From Apostichopus japonicus (Eukaryota > Echinodermata > Holothuroidea > Aspidochirotida > Stichopodidae), in assembly GCF_037975245.1 (NCBI RefSeq), contig NC_092568.1, positions 1,490,001-1,554,000 on the forward strand: a DNA stretch of 64,000 bases, in the 5' to 3' direction. The translations under genes were made by a program, and so were the position numbers. The notes under the pieces were generated by a model. That model saw nothing but the letters and a program-made list of their open reading frames with translations. It was not told the DNA's origin and made no database searches. Position 1 is the stretch's first letter. Each line of letters begins with the position of its first letter. Shown here in pieces: positions 10,745 through 21,291 of the stretch.

Positions 10745-13082
10745 AGTTAAGTTTTAGGTAGGAATATATATACATATACTAAAACAATATATACTCTATA
10801 AATACTCAAACAATATATACTCTATAAAAACTAAAACAATATATACTCTATAAAAACTCAAACAATATATACTGTATATATGCTCAAACAATTTAGGTAG
10901 GAATACATACATATATACTCAAACAATATGTACTCTATAAACACTCAAACAATATATACTCTATATATACTCAAACAATATATACTCTATATATACTCAA
11001 ACAATATATACTCTATATATACTCAAACAATATAAACTCTATATAAACTCAAACAATATATACTCTATATAAACTCAAACAATATATACTCTATATATAC
11101 TCAAGCAATATATGCTCTCTATGTACTCAAACAATATATGCTCTCTATGTACTCAAACAATATATACTCTATATATACTCAAACAATATATACTCTATAT
11201 AAACTCAAACAATATATACTCTATATAAACTCAAACAATATATACTCTATAAATACTCAAACAATATATACTCTATATATACTCAAACAATATATACTCT
11301 ATATAAACTCAAACAATTTAGGTAGGAATACATATATATATACACTCAAACAATATTTACTTATTTATACTCAAACAAATTGAAGAAAATAAGGGAAGAA
11401 TCGAAGTCTTAGTAATATTCCTATTTCAAAACAGCTCACCAAATAAATTTATAGTGGGTAGTTAACTTCAACTTTTTCTGCATGAAGCAATGCCATGTGT
11501 GAGTATTAGTTTCAGATAGGTTTTTCCAAAGGTCCTTGTTTTTCTTTGGTGAGCAAGGGATCTAATGTTTTGTGTCGTTGCTAGACGTAGCGGAGTGTTA
11601 TAAATTGAACGGTCAACTAATTCAGGGGTCAACTAATTCAGGGATCAAAGATGCTTTGAAATGTTTGGCTTCTCTGGCATATTTAAGGGTTCATACTTGG
11701 TGACCATTAAACAAACTTGTTTGCAGAATTTGTTAGATTTAACAAATCTGTTTCTGGGAGAAACAGACAGAAATGGAATGAAAAACAACCCAGCTGAGGC
11801 CATTGATGCCATATGTGTCATGAACTCAGTCATTTCCTGAAAAGGCCACAAAAATGACATCACAGAGAGGTCCTTGTTACGTTTCTTTATCAATTGGGTG
11901 TTATTTCATTTTTTCTGTTTTTAACATTTTTTTCTACATTAGTGTTTGCACCACCAGGTTTAGCGGTGAACAGATTCATTGACAGTATATACAGCAGTTA
12001 TTTTCAACCATAACAATGTTCACAGGTTGTACTTTTTTTTGCATGATTTTTGCATGTTTTTGCATGTTTTTGTATCTATGGATATGTTTGTACTTGTGTA
12101 GACCTGTCACCAATTATTGAACACTAGTGAACTGTAGTCATTGGTTGTCCAAACACAGGGTTAAACCAATGGGAAATGTCATCGGATGTAGCTAATTCAA
12201 CCAGAAATCATTTAGTGGTTCCGATGCCTAAACATAGTTATAATTTGGTATTAAGCTGTACATGTTAATATTCATGACCTTGTACACACCAAACTGAAGA
12301 GGATTATCTATTGACTAATGCAGCAACATATAAATGAAGGTACCAAGATTCAGTTATCAAAGTTGACAAAGTCTATTTAGTGACATAGTTTATATACATA
12401 GTCAAAGTTTATGATCTCGTAAGCATATATCTATATACTTACATTGTATTATCCAGCTACATGTATAAAGCTGATTAGACATACTATTTCAGAGATATTT
12501 GATTAATAATTTTATGGTCCCTGATTAATATTCATGATATGCACACAAAAACTAATACGGTTGGTTGTATGAATGTGGTGTGATAAACCTAATAAAGAGA
12601 AAATCATGGAACATTTCATTCGGACTGTCTTTTGTTTAAAGCCATTTCTTGCAATTAGATGAATATTAATGACATAAAATGAAAATGTGCTTATTATGTA
12701 GAACATCACCATACCAGTATTGAACCAAATTTAATATTAAGCCCACCCACTCATTATTATTCATGAGATTTGAACCAAGCAACACAGGTCACATCTACTC
12801 TTCATGGGGCATATATTCCCAAGGTATCACATTGATTCAACTTGTGGTTGTTGACATATGGTGTTCACAAACTATTTTTCGACAATTTCGGCATCATAAC
12901 CAATAAAAATAAGTTTGCATGTATTTATGTATGTATTTATGTTAGCGAAATATATGCATGTTTTTATGTGTGTGTATGTATATATAAGTAATGTATGTAT
13001 GTATGTACACATGAAGGTGTCTTTGCATTACATACTTCATTTTATTTATTTATATATATTTTTTTTGCTTTCTTTATTGCAG
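10745..13082 (+). other. MOCS1A/MOCS1B inter-cistron segment, intron in the fusion form
   Basis: It begins with the 26 bp minisatellite (10775-11370), followed by AT-rich sequence. The motif TTAATATTCATGA or its complement recurs near 12265, 12525, 12661 and 12755. It ends with a poly-T stretch and acceptor TTTATTGCAG at 13082. Confidence 0.75.
10775..11370. repeat. 26 bp minisatellite in the regulated MOCS1 intron
   Basis: About two dozen copies of a unit containing ACTCAAACAATATATACTC and TATATA follow each other, with two interruptions reading TTTAGGTAGGAATACATA. The array starts only about 30 bp after the alternative donor. Confidence 0.93.
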
Positions 13083-14092
13083 GATTGCCATCCAGCAGTG
13101 TGATTCTCCTAACCAATGGGTACCCTATATCAATTTTAAAAGATAATATACGAATGTGCAACTCCAATAGTGCTATATATATATTTTACCTGTATAATTC
13201 ATATATGCTATGGAAGAATCTTGAGTGTAAATTTCGGTGTATCTATATGAATATAACTTATGATCAGATTAAACAGAGGAGGTTTCCACTCCAAAATGTC
13301 TTCAAATATGTAAGAGATCAGTTTAAGAGATTTGAATGTTATGTGCAAAAGAATTATAGACACAGAAGAGGTTCTGTAAGGGGCCAACTTAAATTTTTCC
13401 CACGCCCAGTGGCAAATAAAAAGAATGCTTTTAAGATGCACATGGTTGCATTGCCTGCTCTCTTCAATTGGCATGCAGTCGGCTGTCGTACAAGTAATTT
13501 TGGTAACCGTCATTTTGGGATTAATGTACAATCGGTCAGACCCTTTAGCAGTGTGGATGACAAGGTAAATGGTGACTCAAAGGTAAAGACAAACGGTAAA
13601 GAACCCCTGAAGCTGACTCACCTAACCATTCAAGGAGACGCTCACATGGTGGACGTCAGCCAGAAGACACCGACCCAAAGAATAGCCTCAGCGTCTGCTA
13701 CCGTGGTACTGGGAGAAGAGGTCTACCACCTCGTGGTGGAGAACGGGGAGTTGAACAAGAACTTCAAGACCATCGTCCAAATTGCCGGGATAGCCGGTGC
13801 CAAGAGGACGAGCGAACTCATTCCACTCTGTCATAACATTCCCATCAGCAATGTGAGTCTAGAGGTTGCAGTCTCCGGGCAGGGGAGGCAGTTGAAGCTC
13901 ACGTCCATGGTCAAGACCACCGGATTGACCGGCGTGGAGATGGAGGCTCTGACCGCGGTTACGGTGGCTGCTCTCACCGTTTACGACATGTGCAAAGCAG
14001 TCAGCCACGATATCGAAATCACCGACGTGAAACTCATCTCCAAATGTGGGGGCAAGTCAGACTTTACAAGAACCCCAAACCCTGTGAGGTGA
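13083..14092 (+). CDS. MOCS1: MOCS1B, cyclic pyranopterin monophosphate synthase half (terminal exon)
   Basis: This 1,010 nt exon enters in phase 1 and ends with TGA at 14090-14092. Roughly the first 170 residues form a basic linker rich in Arg, Lys, Phe and Tyr with an RPFSS motif near 13540, resembling an internal mitochondrial presequence. The MoaC domain starts about 13607 with LKLTHLTIQGDAHMVDVSQK. Conserved blocks follow: QIAGIAGAKRTSELIPLCHN, GVEMEALTAVTVAALTVYDM with the CKAV catalytic lysine, and CGGKSDF. MoaC rearranges 3',8-cyclo-GTP to cyclic pyranopterin monophosphate. In the fusion transcript this exon continues MOCS1A; in the bicistronic transcript it would need internal initiation, which is thought to be inefficient in human MOCS1. 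Confidence 0.95.
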
Positions 14093-14660
14093 TGCAAAAC
14101 TAATATAGAATTGTTTGTTCTTGCTGGTAGCAAAGCTGTTTGTGGACTGCAACTGCAAGGTCAGTCTAAACTTGGCCAGCAGCCCAAAAGAGTACGTGCA
14201 TCGCTAACCCACATGTTTTAGTGTATCTGTTTCATGCCTAGGGTATTGTATTATTTCATGTCATCACATATTTGATTGCTAACAATATGATCATTTTTTC
14301 CATTATTTAAAACTGATATTTCCCACTTGAATGAGTAGTATGCTGCTTTCAATTCTAACATTCTTAAAAGTGTTACATATCTCCAGACTGCTACGTTGTC
14401 TACGAATGTTGCTAAAATGGTTAAGTTTCTCTGACCGTTTTGCCATCAAGAGAAATTATTGTAATCATCATCATTTGTATTTTTCATCATAACTTAAGTT
14501 TGCAACAATCTATAGGCATTGTATTCATTTATCGGTAACCAAATATCCATAACAACATTGTATTTATCTCGCCTTCTTGGAAGAAAGTAATCTGTCAAAA
14601 GAAATTATGGTAGTCTAAGATAAGATGGGAATAAAATACGCAGCTGTCGTCCTATCATTC
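14093..14660 (+). other. MOCS1: MOCS1 3' UTR (inferred)
   Basis: The first canonical AATAAA after the stop is at 14630-14635, about 540 bp downstream. No other gene intervenes. The actual cleavage site is not visible from sequence alone. Confidence 0.45.
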
Positions 14661-14780
14661 ATAAACTGCCAAGATTATTATCATTATTACACGGAATGAA
14701 GAAGATACCACAATAAGACAAAAAACCTTTGAATAATTTATATTTCTTTACTGTTTGAAGATGTGCTGAGAACTATATGA

Positions 14781-14815
14781 AGGGGGAAGGAGGGTGGGTG
14801 GGAGGGGGAGGGGAG
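14781..14815 (+). other. G-rich tract with quadruplex potential
   Basis: Six runs of three or more G separated by one to three bases lie within about 35 bp, just past the likely MOCS1 3' end. Confidence 0.7.
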
Positions 14816-17640
14816 GAAAGCAGTGTGATGTCATTTAATACCACCATGAATTGAATGGTTACTGTTGTCTGCTAACCGTAGATCAGAGGGAGAGAGTGTC
14901 ATGGAATGAAAACCAATGTCAACCTAGCTATTATGAGAACTTCAGAATTTGGCTGACATTCCTTCCATGTACGGAAGAAACACTCAAAGATAATGAACTA
15001 AGAATAACATTTAAAGGTCTGGCACTACTGGCTCTAAGATCATTCTGTTAATTTTTTAAATCCTGTCAGAAAGTGTGATTAACTGCTCAAGTGGAAGTAT
15101 GAAGCTTAGCTGTTTGAGGGAGCATTTCACCATCATCACATGTAGTCAGTAAAGCTATTAAAGTGTAAGATTTTCAAAAATTGTGTAATCCAGTCACTAT
15201 CAAAGAAACACACGGGTCCAACTCATTCCTGTCAAGATACCAATGTTCACTTTCTGAGATGCAAACCTTTGAAATGTATTCATTTTTTTTTTAACTTTCA
15301 TATTGAGTACATAGTACAATTCAATTGTGATGTCACTAACAGAATTCATTTGTGATATCACTATTAACAGACAACAAATAAATCTCTCTTTGATTTTCAC
15401 TGATGAAAGTGATAACCAACCACAGTTATACCTTACCAACGTAAGGTATTAAACAAGACTTATTTCCCACAATTGTATACTCATTTCAATCTAAATTGGA
15501 AAACAAGAGAATAATGTTACAGATAACTATTCTATAACAAACTAAAATGATGAAATAGGACATTTTATATCTCATCAACAAAGAAGCTATGAAGCCTGAA
15601 GTTGGGCCAATTAATTCATTTCACAAGCTTGGCATCATATATTTGTTCAAATCTCCAAGACTTTTTATCTCCATAAATTAACATGGTGGTAAGGTTTACG
15701 CCTGCTTTTATGAGCAAACATCCTGTTATGGTTTAAGATTTTATTTTATCTTATTTATTTAATCAAATCGATTTTAATATTTAGTTATTTCTTGCCGAAG
15801 GCAGAAGGAATCTATGTGATGGTGATGCTAGGTGATGCTATGTGATGGTGATGGCGTGTGTGTATGTGACACTTGCTCGTAAACGCTCTTCACTTCAGAA
15901 GGATAAATGAGGTACATTTCATAGTTGGCATTCAAGTTCCAGTCATTTGAATGCAACAGAGGACAAAGTCTGGAAACCTTGTAGGTTTGCAAACTCAATT
16001 ACTTCTATGATGAATGAGTTTCTGTGTCACTCACTGTCATAGGATTTGACGTTTCCTCTTTTCAGTGGCTGAGAGGGTTTTCCACTCTCACTAATGACTG
16101 TTATCTGTCATCAACATACAGAAGGGTAATACCTTTGAAATGATCAAGTTATCTGGTATGATATTCTGGTACTTTGACTTCAGGACACATTTTCCTCATT
16201 TGCTCTATCAATCAGGTGATTCCATACACAAATTAAACTTATGATGCAAGGAATCACTAAGCCTGCTGGCTTTCTGGTTTCGAGCTGCAATGATGCTATC
16301 TATGACATTTAGTACAAGATCTTTTCACCTCTGATGAATTCTACTATTTTTATACCAGTTATATAAAAAGTTGCCATTATGTTGCAGGCAATATTACTGA
16401 TGTTACCTCATATTGTTCTTAAATTTTTTAATCTTGGTTTTGATGCAGTTTCATTTATAATCTTACAAAACAACAATGCAAAATTGCAAGAAAATTAAAT
16501 GACAAGAAGTTCTGTTTGTTATTGGACTTAAATCACCCCAACATTTGGTCACATCCTTCAGACATTCATTTAAGTAAAAGTCATTGACATTACAATTTAT
16601 CACCGTTGCCTTTGAAGTCAAATAGAAATGTAAAGTTCCACCCCGTGTGGGCATTGGTTTCAACCGATTATGTTAATTTATTAATACACGCAATGAGATT
16701 TCAGACGAGAAGTTAATATACAAATTAATCTAGGTTTTACCATGAAGTTTTATCTGTGTATGGCCTGGTTGAATCTGTTGTCAGCTTATGCTATGCTTGA
16801 AATATACCATTATAATTTTTTTTTGGTGAATCACTGCATACTTTAACTGCATATGCCATATGATATTTCAAACAAAATTGGTCTTGATTCTGTTTGCTAG
16901 AAAAGGAGAAGAATTGTTTACATAATTCAGTACTGTGTTTAAGTCTTCCAATTATTTGTAACAGTAATAGTTTCATTTGTACAGTATATTTGTGTGATGA
17001 AAATGGGATGTTTTAGAGGCATTGAAGACTCGCGCACAAAGACATATCTGATGCCAGTAATCTGACCTAGTTTCGAATGAGGTGAAACAAGTGTTAAACA
17101 CCACCGTCGATCCCAGAAAATACACACACAGCTTGCTACCGTTACGTCGGTAATTAGACACTAGTGTACAGTCAGTACATACAGCTGCGGTCAATACCCA
17201 CTACACAGTGTACATAGCAGCGATGGACATCTCAGGTCTAGATAAAAGATAACAAGGTATCACGTTTCATTACTGTCTGAATTTTGTAGCGACAAGAAAA
17301 AAACTTCACTCGCAAGCTACGGAAAGGTAACTTTTTCAGAGGGTGGCATGCCATTTGGGGCGAGTCTTCAATACCTCTAACTCTAAAGCATTTTGTGAAA
17401 GATACTAAAGGTATTCATAAATGCACAATATGAAATATACATTGCAAATGTCACAAAACTTGTTGCCCTGTAAAAGAGTGATTGGACTATAGAATAAGCA
17501 TGCATTTATTACTAACATAATGTGGATTAGTTGGGGTAATGTTATTTTTACAACTTTTCAAATTACAGGGTTATGTTTGTAGGTGTTTCTTGTTAAATTG
17601 TAAGGTTTTGATTTGTTATTTGGTTATATACGAAGGTGGC

Positions 17641-17880
17641 ATGTAATCGTAATTGACCTGCCTTGGTCGTTAAATGACCTCTTTTTACCAATTAGTCTGC
17701 AACGCCTGCCACATATTTGTTCTTGTATGAGGGTCTTTGTGTGAACACTGTGATTTACTACACTGTAGATATGAACATATTTCCACAGTGTTTACACAAA
17801 GAGTCTAATGGTGTTAAGAAGCTATGCAGGCTAATTGTGTAGCCAGAGGTCAATTTACGACCATGGCAGGTCGATTACAT
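17641..17880. mobile_element. Foldback (MITE-like) element
   Basis: The left arm begins ATGTAATCG and the right arm ends CGATTACAT. Both arms share GACCTGCC, TGGTCGT, TGACCTCT, AATTAG, CTTTGTGT and ACACTGTG in matching inverted order over about 100 bp each, around a loop of roughly 35 bp. No clear target duplication was seen, so the superfamily is unresolved. Confidence 0.7.
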
Positions 17881-18327
17881 AATCACCAAACTTTCTTAGC
17901 TATAGCACGCTATAATTGGAGCCAATAAAGCAGATCTTTAACGATCCTTGATAACCAATCAGGCATTAAGATGCAAACAGGGCATTTCTGCTCCAGTAAA
18001 AAAAAAATCAAAATAATGAGCCTTATTCAAAAATGTGGTAATTCATTCTGAAGTTATCATTAGAAAATTTTATATAAATTTTGTTTTTATCTACAGCAAT
18101 ATATGGGTTTAAATTGGAGAAAATGTATTGTTGTTATTTTGTGACTGCATTTTGTGGGAAAGGGAAGCACAAATGTGACCCCAGCCACTCCCCGAACAAA
18201 CACAACACAAGTCCTTGGCCACTGCTGACATAATCGAGACACGGACACCCCCCCCCCACCACTTGCTGCCTGCTAATAATACAGCCTCAAATATGACTTC
18301 AAAGACAAGATGATACTGAGAACAAGT

Positions 18328-21210
18328 TTTATTTACAGTGTCAATCTACTCACTTGGAGTGAATGGTGGTATGTAACATACAGGATGAAATATATCTATA
18401 CACAAATAATAAAGTTAAGTAAAACATTTTGAACCACAACAAAAATGAGGAATAAATTAAACCTCTTTACATTTTACATTCAGTGATGACGGTCAAAGGG
18501 AACTACATAATTCTTAAAGAAAGATAGAGAGCACGAGCAAAACAAAAGCGACACCTTTTATCCACTTGCAGTCTAGTTGGGTCGGGACCGTAACCATGTG
18601 ATCCCTATTGTGTTAGGTCCAATGATATATCATACATGAGTATACTCTGGGTGTCCCAAATAATTTGAAGAATCCTCAAAGTATTTTGCAGATATGCCAA
18701 AAATTTTGTAAGGAAAAAAGTCTAAACGTGAAGTACCACAATGAATAATCCGCTCATCTATTTTGCACCATTTTTCTAGTTTTCCTCCTTTCTATTTCTG
18801 CCGTCCTGCAGCTCAATCAGGCTTGTCTCCCCCCCCCCCCCACAGCTTCCCCCATCACAACCTTAACCATGAAACAAATCATCTCAAATGGCAGAGGGAT
18901 ACCTCTCCTAGCAGACCCCTTCCTAGGTCACAACATGTGCCACTGGAGGGGTCGCCCAGAAGATCAAGGTAGGTGAAAATGGGTACCAATCAAATAAGTT
19001 TGAATATCAGGAGATTAGGGAAGAGAATAGATACTGCATATAATCTTAACTTAAGGCAGAGACTCGATCCACACTGTGTTCATATTCTTAAACCTTAAAT
19101 AATGCTTCGTCAAGGCATACATGTCCCAACAGGATATCTTCACTTTATGACACAAGCTTACACTGCAACTTATACTGCAGTGCCAGGTTATCCAACAGAC
19201 TGATGAGCTTATAAATGCTTAAGGTCAAGGGGCCCTCTGTAATTACTTCCTGGCAACAGACAATGACTTCCTACTTTGGCTTGAACCTGAAAAACCTATT
19301 AAAATTGTGAAGTGGGAGGCATATATGTGGTTTTTCCGGGCTCCAGAGTGTCAGTCTTGCACTGCACAGTACTACCACGAGAGGAACGGGAAGTATCGAC
19401 ACATCGAATCACCATCTGCCAGGTTACGTGTCACAGAAGAAGTTCAAACCTTGTAAATCAACTCCCATCACTAGTTAGACATATCAACAGCCATCTTAGT
19501 ACAAATAAAACCCCTGGCCAAGATGGATGATGAATTTCAGGGTGTAATGCTTGTTGCTAACCACTGAAAACCAAGCAGATAGGGAAGGTACTATGACTGC
19601 TATTAACTTTATGATCCAAATTTGCTCTGAATTTAAGCATTCGGCTTAACAAAGCTGCGGATTATAAATGAAAAATCTAATCCTTCAACTGAAGCGTTCT
19701 AAAAAATTTCATTTTAATTAAAACAGCTCAGACCACTATCAGTATTTATGAAATCTGGATTTCAGGAATCTCAAACTACAAAAAAAGAATCCCACTTCAA
19801 TGAAGGACAATATAAGTATCACATTTAACCTCAGATAAGTCACTGATTTTAATGACGAACAAAAAATGCCCATTGGTCTGGGTTTTTTTGGTTCCCAATG
19901 GTCATTTACTCATTTCGCAAAATTTAGCTTATTGGAGATTTGGATTTCTTGATGAAATGACTACTACTCATCCATTTACCACATCCAATACTTTTGCCTT
20001 AAACTATTAACAATGTATACATAAAGGTCAGACTGTAAATTCATCAAACCATAAATAAAAAAAATTAAAAAACATATTTCTGTATACAACTGACATTTCG
20101 TCCACAAATTAAAAAAAAAAAAATCACAATTTCGTCCACAAACAGACCTTATGTCATAAATCATGGTATTTCAATACAAATAATTACATTGCTTTAATAT
20201 CTTTTGGAAAGGTTTGATGAAAACAACTGTTGGACTTTGATTTCTCCAATAAAACTGAGTCACCTGTTTAATTTTTATCCACTGTGATCCAAAACAAACT
20301 GACAGAAAAAAAAAAAAAAAAAAATTAGATCAATGCAAGAATGTAATAAATAAGTTTGCTTTTCATTTGGAATCCGCCTAAAATTTGAATTTCAGTTACA
20401 TGATTCAAATGTAAAAAAACGAGGTACTGTGTTCCCCAAAATAATTGCTGGGTTTTGGAAGTTTGATCATACAAGGAACATGAAAAGACACCTAACACAA
20501 TGACTAGAATTTGAACATGATTCCAAGAACTGGAGCTGTATGAACAAACATGATTAATACTTTTAGACTATCACAGACTGAGAAACATTCTTGTGGGGGG
20601 GGGGGGGGGTGGGGGATTATAGATGAAATAAACACTCCAGGTTTTTCCCAACAAATGGGCTCATCCTCACCATTCCATGTTCTTTTGTTTTCAACAGTAA
20701 TACTTTAGGTCTCCCTTAACTGACCATTGAAACCAAATGTTGCAGTTTCAAATATGGTATTACAATTTGTAAGAAACAAGTCAATGTGTAACTAAACTGA
20801 TACACATTAGGCATGGCATGGAAGTACTTGCCATGTGCATTTACACATAATAAAAGCACAACGGAAAATAAACGATTATCGATAGCTTGCTACATGATGT
20901 AATTCTTCACTTCATGATGCACACTTCACTTTGTCACAATGAATATATGTAACACCGTGCATACACCACACCGTCAAACAGGATACACCTTCAACGGGAT
21001 ACACTTTCAACGGGGAAGGGTCATTATTGCGTTTTCCTCGTGGTTTCAGCTATCATATGAGGGACACAATATGGCGCTATTTTCATCCAGTTTTTCCGTG
21101 CAAGCCATGTCCTGCACAACATAAACTAACTTCCAAGGATTGAATTGAAGATTCCAAATGGTAGCTCTTATGCTGGGGACATCTTAAAACTTCCTCTGGG
21201 AGAGTTTGCT
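18328..21210 (-). other. CDCA5 3' UTR and/or intergenic DNA (inferred)
   Basis: Downstream of the sororin stop on the minus strand, the first AATAAA I found is at 18333-18328. A long 3' UTR is possible but not shown. The stretch has homopolymer runs (C near 18832, A near 20309, G near 20595) and no coding content I recognise. Confidence 0.4.
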
Positions 21211-21291
21211 TCACTCAACACTGAGTTCGTGCATCTCAATGTCGTTGAACTCTGCCCCTATTTTCAAAGCCCAGTCTTCGGCCTGTTCTTT
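21211..21291 (-). CDS. CDCA5: CDCA5 exon 6, C-terminal sororin motif and stop
   Basis: Acceptor AATTACAG, phase 0. It encodes KEQAEDWALKIGAEFNDIEM then HELSVE and TGA at 21213-21211. The pattern D-E/D-W-A...AEF...E...L-V-E matches the extreme C-terminus of vertebrate sororin, which contacts the cohesin SA subunit. Confidence 0.92.
   Translation of the reverse strand, partial: KEQAEDWALKIGAEFNDIEMHELSVE

Larger units (their letters stand above)
14661..18327. other. Intergenic region between MOCS1 and CDCA5
   Basis: AT-rich, with a G-rich tract at 14781-14815 and a foldback element at 17641-17880. Short ORFs have no recognisable protein content. Confidence 0.65.

Noticed and set aside
10775-11370. 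CRISPR-like array
   Set aside because: Adjacent AT-rich units without unique spacers; a minisatellite in a eukaryotic intron.
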